In this document: one piece after another, positions 45,551-53,700 of the stretch | How the letters are laid out: every line of letters begins with the position of its first letter | How positions within the stretch are numbered: the stretch's first letter is position 1 | Assembly: GCA_963817635.1 (NCBI GenBank) | Contig: CAWFPR010000010.1 | Span: forward strand, 16,993 to 80,992 | Reading direction: 5' to 3' | Length of the DNA: 64,000 nt | From: CAWFPR01 sp963817635 | GTDB taxonomy: Bacteria > Acidobacteriota > Vicinamibacteria > Vicinamibacterales > 2-12-FULL-66-21 | The notes under the pieces: generated by a model | What the model was told of the DNA's origin: nothing | The model's input: the letters and a program-made list of their open reading frames with translations, nothing else | Database searches by the model: none | Program-made: the position numbers and the translations under genes

Positions 45551-45910
45551 TCAGAGCTGCCACTCCAGCGCCCCTTTTTTCCACGCGTAGAAGTAGCCGA
45601 CCACGAGAATGAACAGGAAGACGAGCATCTCGATCAGGCCGAACAGGGCCAGTTGATCGAGGGAGACCGCCCACGGAAACATGAAGACCGTCTCGACGTC
45701 GAAAATGACGAAGAGCATCGCAATCAGGTAGTAGCGGATGCTGTAACGATCCCGCGCGTCCCCGACCGCCTCGATGCCGCATTCGTAGGGCTCGAGCTTG
45801 ACCTTGGTCGGTTTTTCGGCATTCACCGACCAGGCGAGCAGGAGGGTGACGATCGAGAACCCGATGGCGATGACGATGAAAATGAAGATAGGAAGATACG
45901 AGCTGAGCAT
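45551..45910 (-). CDS. nuoA: NADH-quinone oxidoreductase subunit A
   Basis: 119 residues, three helices. Conserved KLEPYECGIEAVGDARDRYSIRYY (given in part; Cys in the ECG loop) and AMLFVIFDVETVFMFPWAV. First gene of the nuo operon. A nearly perfect sigma70 promoter lies 61-89 bases upstream. The next gene downstream is nuoC, with no nuoB. Confidence 0.97.
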   Translation of the reverse strand: MLSSYLPIFIFIVIAIGFSIVTLLLAWSVNAEKPTKVKLEPYECGIEAVGDARDRYSIRYYLIAMLFVIFDVETVFMFPWAVSLDQLALFGLIEMLVFLFILVVGYFYAWKKGALEWQL

Positions 45911-45970
45911 GACTGCCCTGTGATTGAAGGAGGAGTGCCCGCCGCCGCATCAGGGGCGTGGACGGGGCTG

Positions 45971-45999
45971 TTTATAGCACGCGGTTCCAGGGGTGTCAA
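45971..45999 (-). promoter_or_regulatory. Sigma70 promoter of the nuo operon
   Basis: On the minus strand TTGACA (45999-45994), 17-base spacer, TATAAA (45976-45971). It gives a leader of about 55 bases to nuoA. It faces the plus-strand promoter at 46048-46077, so both are read outward from a 200-base region. Confidence 0.75.
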
Positions 46000-46047
46000 C
46001 AAACGGCAAACCCCTATGTACCAACAATTTTCGGCCAATCCGATTCC

Positions 46048-46077
46048 TTGACGCTCCGCGCGGGGGGAGCCTATACT
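46048..46077 (+). promoter_or_regulatory. Sigma70 promoter of the VWA-haem region
   Basis: TTGACG (46048-46053), 18-base spacer, TATACT (46072-46077). The ATG of the first VWA gene is at 46099, so the leader is about 15 bases and contains GAGAAAGG as a ribosome site. Confidence 0.7.
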
Positions 46078-46098
46078 CGAAAAGAGAAAGGCCCAACC

Positions 46099-46989
46099 AT
46101 GATGACCTCGATCTTCTCGCTGGTGCTGGCCCTGTGGCTCGCCGCGCCCGTCCAGACGGCGCCCGCGCCGCGCCCTCAGGCGCGTGATGCGCGCAACCGT
46201 GATGTGTACGTGAGCGTGGTGGACGCAAAAGGCGCGCCGGTTTCCGGGCTGACCGCCAAGGACTTCGTCGTGCGCGAGGATGGCGTGGCCCGGGAGGTTC
46301 TCAACGCGAGCCCGGCGACCGCCCCGTTGCAGATCGCGCTCGTGGTGGACGACAGCCAGGCCTCGACGCAGGCCATCCAGCCGCTTCGCGAAGGCCTTAC
46401 CGCCTTCATCGACGCGATGCGCGGGAAAGCCGAAATCGCCCTGATCACGGTCGGCGAACGGCCGACCTCCCTGGCCCAGTACACAACCGACGCCGCCACG
46501 CTCCAGAAGGCGGTCGGCCGCGTCTTCGCGCGCCCTGGGTCCGGCGCCTATCTCACGGAGGGCCTGCTCGAGGTCAGCAAGGGCCTGCTCAAGCGCAACG
46601 CCACCCGGCCGGTAATCGTGGCCATCACGTTCCCCGGGGTCGAGTACAGCAACATGCACTACGAGCAGGTGCTCGATCCCCTCGTCGCGAGCGGCGCGAT
46701 GCTGAACGTGTTCGAAGTCGGGATCGCGCCGGCGACCACGAACGACGAGATGCGCAACCGGAACCTGCTGATCGCGGAAGGCACGGAGCAGACCGGCGGC
46801 CGCCGCGACCAGCTCCTGGCCGACACGGCGATTCCCGTGCGCATGCGCCAGCTCGCCGACGAACTCCTCTCGCAGTACGTCGTCACGTACGCGCGCCCCG
46901 AGACGCTGATTCCGCCCGAGAAGATTGCGGTCTCTGTGACCAGGCCGGGATTGACGGCGCGTGCCCGCACGCACGCGGCGGGCAAGTGA
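46099..46989 (+). CDS. VWFA-related Acidobacterial-domain protein
   Basis: 296 residues. Signal peptide (SIFSLVLALWLAAPVQTAPA). It matches the VWFA-related domain family described from Acidobacteria: N-terminal DVYVSVVDAKGAPVSGLTAKDFVVREDG (given in part) followed by a von Willebrand A fold starting LQIALVVDDSQAS. The metal site is degenerate: DDSQAS rather than DxSxS. Role unknown; such proteins are exported and thought to take part in protein-protein contacts. The ATG at 46099 sits on the signal peptide; a second ATG follows at 46102. Its stop overlaps the GTG start of the next VWA gene. Confidence 0.82.
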   Translation: MMTSIFSLVLALWLAAPVQTAPAPRPQARDARNRDVYVSVVDAKGAPVSGLTAKDFVVREDGVAREVLNASPATAPLQIALVVDDSQASTQAIQPLREGLTAFIDAMRGKAEIALITVGERPTSLAQYTTDAATLQKAVGRVFARPGSGAYLTEGLLEVSKGLLKRNATRPVIVAITFPGVEYSNMHYEQVLDPLVASGAMLNVFEVGIAPATTNDEMRNRNLLIAEGTEQTGGRRDQLLADTAIPVRMRQLADELLSQYVVTYARPETLIPPEKIAVSVTRPGLTARARTHAAGK

Positions 46990-47924
46990 TCCGCACCGGC
47001 CGCTTCGGCGCCGCGCTGCTGCTGTCGGCGGGGCTCGCGGCGTCGGTGGCGGCCAGTCAGCGAGGCACCCCGCAGCAGCAGCCGGGCCGCATCCGGACCG
47101 GAATCGAACTGGTCTCCCTGAACGTCACCGTCTCGGACGGCACGAGGTACGTCACGGGCCTCCAGCAGGACGACTTCGAGGTCTTCGAGGACGGGGCCCA
47201 GCAGACCATCAGCTTCTTCTCGAACGTCCAGCAGCCGAGCGCGCTGGCGATCCTGCTCGACACGAGCAACAGCATGGAGGAAAAGCTGCCGACGGCGCAG
47301 GAAGCGGCCGTGGGCTTCGCGAAGCGGATGCGGAGCGACGACACCATCGAGGTCATCGACTTCAACAGCCAGGTACGCATCGTGCAGCCCTTCACCAGCG
47401 ACGTGGGCGCGCTGGAACGCGCCATCCGCGGGACCACGGTCAACGGATCCACGTCGCTGTACAACGCCATCTACATCTCGTTGAAGGAACTGAAGCGGGA
47501 GCGGGCGCGCACCGCCGAGGACATTCGACGCCAGGCGATCGTGGTGCTCTCGGACGGCGACGACACGTCGAGCCTGGTCGAGTACCATGAAGTGCTGGAC
47601 CTGGCGAAACGCTCGGAGACAGCGATCTATGCGATCGGCCTGAGGCAGTCCGACTCGGGCCGCCCGCGGTTCAAGGAGGCGGAGTTCGTGCTGCGGCAGC
47701 TGTCACAGGAGACCGGGGGACGGGTATTTTTTCCCAGCACGGTGGCCGAGCTGCCGAAGATTTACCAGACGATTTCGGATGAGCTGTCGACGCAGTACAG
47801 CCTGGCGTACACGTCGAAGAATCCTCTGAAGAACGGCGCCTGGCGGCGCATCGTCGTCCGCGTGAAACCGCCCGGACTGAACGCCCGCACGCGCCAGGGC
47901 TACTATGGCCCCACCGGACAGTAA
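46986..47924 (+). CDS. VWFA-related Acidobacterial-domain protein with intact MIDAS motif
   Basis: 312 residues, start GTG overlapping the previous stop (GTGA). Signal peptide FGAALLLSAGLAASVAAS. N-terminal IELVSLNVTVSDGTRYVTGLQQDDFEVFEDG, shown in part, then a VWA domain with the metal motif ILLDTSNSMEEK (DxSxS) and a downstream VVLSDGDDTSS. It is a paralogue of the upstream gene but with the metal site kept. It lies just before the haem genes (8-base gap), possibly the same transcript. Function unknown. Confidence 0.85.
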   Translation: MIRTGRFGAALLLSAGLAASVAASQRGTPQQQPGRIRTGIELVSLNVTVSDGTRYVTGLQQDDFEVFEDGAQQTISFFSNVQQPSALAILLDTSNSMEEKLPTAQEAAVGFAKRMRSDDTIEVIDFNSQVRIVQPFTSDVGALERAIRGTTVNGSTSLYNAIYISLKELKRERARTAEDIRRQAIVVLSDGDDTSSLVEYHEVLDLAKRSETAIYAIGLRQSDSGRPRFKEAEFVLRQLSQETGGRVFFPSTVAELPKIYQTISDELSTQYSLAYTSKNPLKNGAWRRIVVRVKPPGLNARTRQGYYGPTGQ

Positions 47925-47932
47925 GGACCTCC

Positions 47933-48751
47933 ATGCATCTTGTTCCCCTGCTCATGTATGCCGCCGCCGCGGCGACATACATGACGCATTTCGCCTGGCG
48001 TGACCCCCGGGCGGGCCGGCTCGCGACGGCGCTGCTTGGCGGCGGGATCCTCGCCCACACGTTCGTGATCGGCATGCGGACGGTGCAGGCCGGCCACGCG
48101 CCGCTCGTCGGCACGAGCGCGGCGATTTCCGCGTTCGTCTGGCTGCTGGGGCTCGCTTACCTCTACATTGAGCTCAGTACCGAGGAACGATCGATGGGCG
48201 TGTTCGTCGCCACGATGATGGTCGTGCTCTACATCATTCCGGCGCTGGATCCCACCGTGACGCCGCGTCCGCCGATACTCCAGAGTCCGCTGTTCACGCT
48301 GCACGTGATGTCGACGCTGCTGGCGTACGCGAGCTTCGCGCTGGCGTGCGTGCTCGGCGTCACCTACGTGCTGCTGTTCAAGGAGATCAAGGCGAAGCAT
48401 CTCGGCTTCTTCTACACGCGGCTGCCGCCCCTGCAGATCCTCGACGTGATGAACGGGCGCGCGGTCACCGTCGGGTGGGTGTTCCTCACGCTCGGTGTGA
48501 CGATCGGCGGCATCTGGGCCAGCCAGCTGCACAGCTCGCCCGATCCGCACGCACAGGCGATGTCGTTCGCGGACCCGAAAATCCTGGTCGCAATGTTCTG
48601 CTGGGGCGTCTATACGTTCGCGCTCTTCGCACGGCGCGTCATCGGCTGGAGCGGACGGCGGGCCGCCTACCTGTCGGCTCTGGCGTTCGTGCTCGTCCTG
48701 CTGAACTTCGTTCCGGTCGGGTTCTTCCTGACCAAGAGCCACAACTTCTAA
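47933..48751 (+). CDS. CcsA/HemX-type cytochrome c assembly membrane protein
   Basis: 272 residues, about eight transmembrane helices. It shares the cytochrome c assembly protein fold (HVMSTLLAYASFALACVLGVTYVLLFKEIKAKHLGFFYTRLP, given by its ends), with a conserved periplasmic GGIWASQLHSS loop in place of the usual WAxxAWG motif. Proteins of this type directly upstream of hemA are called HemX and are thought to control HemA level or haem handling; that position is the main support. Stop is two bases before the hemA start. Confidence 0.8.
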   Translation: MHLVPLLMYAAAAATYMTHFAWRDPRAGRLATALLGGGILAHTFVIGMRTVQAGHAPLVGTSAAISAFVWLLGLAYLYIELSTEERSMGVFVATMMVVLYIIPALDPTVTPRPPILQSPLFTLHVMSTLLAYASFALACVLGVTYVLLFKEIKAKHLGFFYTRLPPLQILDVMNGRAVTVGWVFLTLGVTIGGIWASQLHSSPDPHAQAMSFADPKILVAMFCWGVYTFALFARRVIGWSGRRAAYLSALAFVLVLLNFVPVGFFLTKSHNF

Positions 48752-48753
48752 CG

Positions 48754-50049
48754 ATGCGCCTGGTTGCCGTGGGACTCAGTCATCGGACGGCCCCCGTGGA
48801 GCTACGGGAGTGCGTGGATTTCGCGCGCGGCGGGCTCGACCAGGCGCTCGCCTCGCTCGCCACGCGCGGCGTCGCGCGCGAGGTCGTGGTCCTGTCCACC
48901 TGCAACCGCGCCGAGATATACGCCGCTGGCGATAGCGACGCCACAGTCGACGCGCTCGAGCTGTTCTTCAGCGAGTACCACGGCGTGGCGCATGCGCAGA
49001 TTGCGGAGCACCTCTATTCGCGGCGCGGTCCCGACGCGGCGCGCCACCTGTTCCGCGTCGCCGCTGGCCTCGATTCGCTGGTGGTCGGTGAGCCGCAGAT
49101 TCTCGGCCAGGTGAAGGCGGCCTACGCGACCGCCAGCAACCTGCACTACACCGGGGCGCTCACGAACCGCCTGTTCCACTCGGCGTTCACGGTCGGCAAG
49201 AAGGTCCGCACGGACACAGGGCTGGGCGAAGGCGCCGTCTCGGTGAGTTATGCCGCGATCGCGCTGGCGAAGAAGATCTTCCGCGAGCTGAAGGGGCTGA
49301 GCGTGCTCCTGCTGGGCGCCGGAGAGATGGCCAAGCTCACCGCCGTGCACCTCCGGGCGCAGCAGGTCAGGCAAATCACGATCGCGAGCCGCACGCTCCA
49401 GACGGCCCAGGCCCTGGCCAGGCATCTGGATGCCGCCGCTGTGCCGTGGTCCGAGGTCGATGCCGCGCTGGCCGGCGCCGACATCGTCGTGACCGCGACG
49501 GGCGCGACCGAGCCGGTGCTGACCACCGCGCGCGTCAAGGACATCATGCGGCACCGCCAGAGCCGGCCGCTGTTCGTCATCGACATCGCGCTGCCTCGCG
49601 ACGTCGAATCGGACGTTGGCAGTCTCGAGCAGGTGTTCCTCTACAACATCGACGACCTCCAGTCGATCGTGAAGGAGAACATGGCGCGGCGAAGCACGGA
49701 ACTCACGAGTGCCGAGCGGATCATCGAGGATGAGGTCGGGAAGTTCGCCGCGTGGATGCAGTCGCGTGAGATCATTCCGACGGTCGTCGCGCTGCGCAAG
49801 CGGTTCGAGGCGATCCGCCAGGCAGAGTTGACCCGGCTCGAAGGCAAGATGTCGGGGCTGCCGCCCGAGGCCCGGCAGCGCGTGGACGAAATCACGCACC
49901 TCATCGTCGAGAAGCTGCTGCTCACGCCGACCGAACAGTTGAAGTCGGTCAGCGACGAAGCCATGGTCGTGGCCTACTCGGACGCGCTGAACCGGCTGTT
50001 CAGCCTCGCGGCGGAAGAGAAGACCAAGAAGACAGAGGCGCCATCGTGA
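48754..50049 (+). CDS. hemA: Glutamyl-tRNA reductase
   Basis: 431 residues. Reduces glutamyl-tRNA to glutamate-1-semialdehyde, the first step of the C5 tetrapyrrole route. Motifs: GLSHRTAPVELRE, the catalytic Cys in VLSTCNRAEIYA, GLDSLVVGEPQILGQVK, the NADPH loop LLLGAGEMAKLTA and VTATGATEPVL. C-terminal dimerisation helix includes LLLTPTEQLK. The ATG at 48754 is used; upstream frame belongs to the membrane gene. Its stop overlaps the hemC start (GTGA). With hemL at 61750 this completes the C5 pathway. Confidence 0.97.
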   Translation: MRLVAVGLSHRTAPVELRECVDFARGGLDQALASLATRGVAREVVVLSTCNRAEIYAAGDSDATVDALELFFSEYHGVAHAQIAEHLYSRRGPDAARHLFRVAAGLDSLVVGEPQILGQVKAAYATASNLHYTGALTNRLFHSAFTVGKKVRTDTGLGEGAVSVSYAAIALAKKIFRELKGLSVLLLGAGEMAKLTAVHLRAQQVRQITIASRTLQTAQALARHLDAAAVPWSEVDAALAGADIVVTATGATEPVLTTARVKDIMRHRQSRPLFVIDIALPRDVESDVGSLEQVFLYNIDDLQSIVKENMARRSTELTSAERIIEDEVGKFAAWMQSREIIPTVVALRKRFEAIRQAELTRLEGKMSGLPPEARQRVDEITHLIVEKLLLTPTEQLKSVSDEAMVVAYSDALNRLFSLAAEEKTKKTEAPS

Positions 50050-50990
50050 CGACGGTGAAGATCGGCACCAGGGGCAGCGCCCTGGCGTTGTGGCAGGCGC
50101 GCACGGTCGCGGGCCTGCTCGAAGCGCGCGGCACACGCGTCGAACTCGTCATCATCAAGACCGCCGGCGATCGCCTCCAGGAGCGGCCGCTCACCGAGCC
50201 CGGCACGAAGCGCCTGTTCGTCAAGGAAATCGAAGACGCGCTCCTGCGGGGTGACGTCGACCTCGCCGTCCACAGCGCGAAGGACATGCCGTCCGAACTC
50301 CAGCCGGATCTCGCGGTCGCGGCGGTGCTGCCGCGCGAGGACCCGCGCGATGCGCTCGTGCTGCCCGGCGGGATCGAGCATCCCGACCTGGCGACCGCGC
50401 TCACCCACCTGGACGAAACGCCCGTCATCGGCACGAGCAGCGTGCGCCGGATCGCCCAGCTCGCGGCGGCGATTCCGCAGGCCCGCTTCGCGCCAATCCG
50501 CGGCAACGTCGACACGCGGCTGCGAAAACTGGACGGCGGCGAGTACAACGCCCTCGTCCTGGCCGCGGCCGGCATGCGCCGGCTCGGGTTCGGCGGCCGG
50601 ATCTCGGCCGCGATTCCGGTCGAGACCTGCGTGCCCGCTCCAGGACAGGGCATCGTCGCGATCGAGATCCGCGCCGACGACGCCCCCACGCGAGCGATCC
50701 TGGCGCCGATCAACGACGCACCGGCACGCGCCTCGTTCGAAGCCGAGCGGGCCGTGGTAACCGCCCTGGGTGGCGGCTGCCAGCTTCCGCTCGGCGCCAT
50801 CGCGCTGCATGATAATGGGTCTGTCCGGCTGCAGGCCGTCGTGACCTCGCCGGACGGTGCCGAAGTGATCAAACGCGAGGCGACCGGGCAGGCCGCCGAC
50901 GCAGCCTCGCTCGGCCGCAGGGTGGCCGAGGCGCTGGCCGCCGGCGGGGCGGCACACATACTGGAGCAGTGCAGACGGCAGACTACTTGA
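50046..50990 (+). CDS. hemC: Porphobilinogen deaminase (hydroxymethylbilane synthase)
   Basis: 314 residues. Joins four porphobilinogens into hydroxymethylbilane. Motifs: KIGTRGSALALWQARTVA, KDMPSELQPDLAVAAVLPRED, GTSSVRRIAQL, RGNVDTRLRKLD, and the dipyrromethane cofactor Cys in ALGGGCQLPLGAIAL. GTG start coupled to hemA. Followed by a 37-base gap bearing a short GATTGCAGATTGCAGG repeat. Confidence 0.97.
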   Translation: MTTVKIGTRGSALALWQARTVAGLLEARGTRVELVIIKTAGDRLQERPLTEPGTKRLFVKEIEDALLRGDVDLAVHSAKDMPSELQPDLAVAAVLPREDPRDALVLPGGIEHPDLATALTHLDETPVIGTSSVRRIAQLAAAIPQARFAPIRGNVDTRLRKLDGGEYNALVLAAAGMRRLGFGGRISAAIPVETCVPAPGQGIVAIEIRADDAPTRAILAPINDAPARASFEAERAVVTALGGGCQLPLGAIALHDNGSVRLQAVVTSPDGAEVIKREATGQAADAASLGRRVAEALAAGGAAHILEQCRRQTT

Positions 50991-51027
50991 CGGATTGCAG
51001 ATTGCAGGCTGCAATTGACACGGATTT
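50991..51027. repeat. Short GATTGCAG repeat
   Basis: Two GATTGCAG units and a complementary GCAATT occupy the short hemC to hemD gap. It is probably a fragment of another dispersed intergenic repeat. It contains no clear ribosome site. Confidence 0.45.
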
Positions 51028-52573
51028 ATGAACAGCCCCTTCGTCTATATCGTCGGCGCGGGCCCGGGCGATCCGAGGCTCATCAGCGTGCGCGGGCAGC
51101 GCTGCCTGGGGGCGGCGGATGTGGTCGTGTACGACCACCGCGTGCACGCGAGTCTGCTGCGCGGCGCGCGGCGCGACGCGGAGTTGATTGATGTGGGCGC
51201 GGCGGCGCCCAAGCCGCTGGAGCAAGACGCCATCTCAATCCTCCTCGCCGAAAAGGCGCGCGAAGGACGGACGGTCGTCCGGTTGAAGTGGGGGGATCCG
51301 TTCGTGTTCGACAGCGGCGGCAAGGAAGCGCTGTTCCTGCACGAACGGGGCATCCCCTTCGAGGTCATTCCCGGGATCCCGGCGGTGACGGCCGGCCCCG
51401 CCTACGCCGGCATCCCGGTGACGTATCCCGAGGCGGGCGACGTGCTGACGTTCCTGCGCGGCCACGAATCGGAATCCGATCGCCTGCCCGAGGTGGACTG
51501 GGCGAAGCTCGCGGGGCTGGGTGGCACGATCGTCTGTTACGCGGGCGCGTCGCAGATCGACGCGATTGCGCGCGAACTCATCGCGCACGGCCGGCCGGCG
51601 GAGGAATCCGTGGCCCTCGTCTACAACGCGCACCGTTCCGTCGCAGCACACGATCGAGGGCACGCTCGGCACGATCGCCGGCCAGGCGCGGGAACGCGAC
51701 GCGGCCGTGTTCATCATCGGCGCGGTGACCGGTCTGCGGCAGCACCTGCGCTGGTTCGACGATCGCCCGCTCTTCGGCAAGCGCATCGTCGTCACGCGCT
51801 CACGGGAGCAGGCGGGCGAGTTCATCGACATGCTCGAGGAACGCGGCGCCGAAGCGATCGCCGCGCCGGCGATCCGGATCGCACCGCCCGAGGACCCGGG
51901 TCCGCTCGACGCGTCGTGCGCGTCCGCGTCCACGTTCGACTGGATCGTGTTCACGAGCGCCAACGGCGTGGATGCGTTCATGAACCGGCTGCTCGCGACC
52001 GGCGACCTGCGGGAGCTGAAGGGTGTGAAGATCTGCACGACGGGCGCGGCGACCGCCGCGCGCGTCGCCAGCTACGGCATCCGTGTGGAGCTGACGCCGG
52101 CGGAATTCCGCGCCGAGGCGGTGGCCGAGGCGCTGCGGGAGTTCGGCCCGATCGCCGGATCGCGCGTGCTGCTGCCCCGCGCCGACATCGCGCGCGACGT
52201 GCTCGCCGAGGCGCTGCGGGAGGCGGGAGCCGAGGTCGAGGACGTGATCGCCTATCGAACACTGATGGCCAACACCGAACGCGATGGCGATCAGGACGTC
52301 TACCGGATGCTGCTCGACCGCCAGATCGATGCCGTGACGTTCACGAGCGCGTCCACCGTCAGGAACTTCGTGAAGCTGTTCGGCCGCGAGCAGGCGGCCG
52401 ACCTGCTGCGCGGAACCGTCGTCGCTTCGATCGGACCGGTGACCGCCGAAGCCGCGCAACAACTCGACATCACGACCTCGGTCATGCCCGCGCGTTATAC
52501 GATTCCCGATCTCGTGGACGCGCTCGTCGAGCATTTCACACGACACCCCGTACCAGAACCGATTGAATCATGA
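51028..52573 (+). CDS. hemD: Fused uroporphyrinogen-III C-methyltransferase-like / uroporphyrinogen-III synthase (one-base frameshift)
   Basis: About 514 residues. Residues 1-240 follow the SUMT/CobA fold (VYIVGAGPGDPRLISVRGQRCL, EAREG-type loops, RLKWGDPFVFDSGGKEAL, FEVIPGIPAVTAGPAYAGIPVTY given in part). Residues 250-514 are the HemD fold (KRIVVTRSREQAGEF, FTSANGVDAFMNR, TTGAATAARVASYGI, VLLPRADIARDVLAEAL, TFTSASTVRNF). HemD closes hydroxymethylbilane to uroporphyrinogen III; the SUMT half would methylate it for sirohaem or cobalamin. The SUMT motif is altered (RLKWGDPFVF for RLKGGDPF). The frame is broken near 51631 (AACGCGCACCG), where one extra base separates ALVYNA from TVPSQHTIEG. The stop overlaps the hemB ATG. 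Confidence 0.88.
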
Positions 52574-53595
52574 ACACCAGGACCCCGACCCAGCAGGATA
52601 AGGCGGCCGCCTCCGCGGCCCAGCTCGATCTCCGCCACCGGCCCCGCCGGCTGCGCCGCTCCGCGGCGATGCGCGCGCTCGTGCGAGAAACGCGGCTGTC
52701 GCCCGACATGTTCATCTATCCGCTGTTCGTGTGCACGGGTGAAGGACAGCGCCGCGAGGTGCGCTCGATGCCGGGCGTGTTCCAGCTGTCCGTGGACGAG
52801 GCGGTGAAGGAAGCGGCAGCCGCGAAGGCGGACGGCATCCAGGGCGTGCTGCTCTTCGGCCTGCCGGACGAAAAGGACGCGATCGGCTCGGGCGCCTACG
52901 ATCCCGAGGCGCCGGTGCAGTCGGCCATCCGCGCGCTCAAGCGGGAGGTGCCCGGCCTGCTGGTCGTCACCGACGTCTGCCTGTGCGAGTACACCTCGCA
53001 CGGCCACTGCGGCATCCTGAACGGCGAGGAGATTCTCAACGACCCGACGGTCGAGCAGCTCACCCGCGCGGCGCTGTCGCACGCCGCGGCGGGCGCAGAC
53101 GTCGTGGCCCCCTCGGACATGATGGACGGTCGGGTCGGCCGCATGCGCGAAGGCCTCGATGCCGCTGGCTTCACCGACACGGCGATCATGTCCTACGCGG
53201 CGAAGGACTGCTCCGCGTTCTACGGCCCCTTCCGCGACGCGGCCGACTCGGCTCCCGCGTTCGGCGACCGCCGCTCGCACCAGATGGATCCCGCCAACGT
53301 CGAGGAAGCGCTACGCGAGGTGGAACTCGACATCGAAGAGGGCGCCGACATCGTCATGGTGAAGCCGGCGCTCGCCTATCTCGACGTGATCGCCCGCGTG
53401 AAGGCGGAGTTCGGCCTCCCGACCGCCGCGTACCACGTCAGCGGCGAGTACTCGATGCTCAAGGCCGCGGCGCGCAACGGCTGGATCGACGAACCGCGCG
53501 CCATGATGGAGACGCTCACGTCCATCCGCCGCGCCGGCGCCGACATCATCATCACCTATTACGCCCGCGAGGCCGCGCGCGCGATCGGGGCTTGA
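52570..53595 (+). CDS. hemB: Delta-aminolevulinic acid dehydratase (porphobilinogen synthase), zinc type
   Basis: 341 residues. Condenses two aminolevulinates into porphobilinogen. Zinc-type site: VCLCEYTSHGHCG (three Cys), which is replaced by Asp-containing sequence in Mg-dependent enzymes. Schiff-base lysines are in SYAAKDCSAFYGPF and MVKPALAYLD. The N-terminus RHRPRRLRRSAAMRALVRET is the family opening. ATG overlaps the hemD stop (ATGA). Last gene of the haem operon; a 20-bp-stem hairpin begins inside the final codons. Confidence 0.97.
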   Translation: MNTRTPTQQDKAAASAAQLDLRHRPRRLRRSAAMRALVRETRLSPDMFIYPLFVCTGEGQRREVRSMPGVFQLSVDEAVKEAAAAKADGIQGVLLFGLPDEKDAIGSGAYDPEAPVQSAIRALKREVPGLLVVTDVCLCEYTSHGHCGILNGEEILNDPTVEQLTRAALSHAAAGADVVAPSDMMDGRVGRMREGLDAAGFTDTAIMSYAAKDCSAFYGPFRDAADSAPAFGDRRSHQMDPANVEEALREVELDIEEGADIVMVKPALAYLDVIARVKAEFGLPTAAYHVSGEYSMLKAAARNGWIDEPRAMMETLTSIRRAGADIIITYYAREAARAIGA

Positions 53596-53660
53596 GGCTT
53601 CAGGCTCGAGGCTTGAGGCCTTAGCCAGGCCCAAGCCGGAAGCCTGAAGCCTCGAGCCCC
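53587..53660 (+). terminator. Long stem-loop at the end of the haem operon
   Basis: Left arm 53587-53606 pairs with right arm 53641-53660 over 20 bp with one wobble, loop about 34 bases with further GAGGCTTGAGGCC self-complementarity. The left arm overlaps the hemB stop codon. It ends CCCCTTGTC, a poor U-tract, so it may be a repeat element with terminator or mRNA-stability activity, not a classical terminator. Confidence 0.55.
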
Positions 53661-53700
53661 TTGTCAACGCCCGGGCCTCTCGGCGTCGTCTTTCAGGGAT

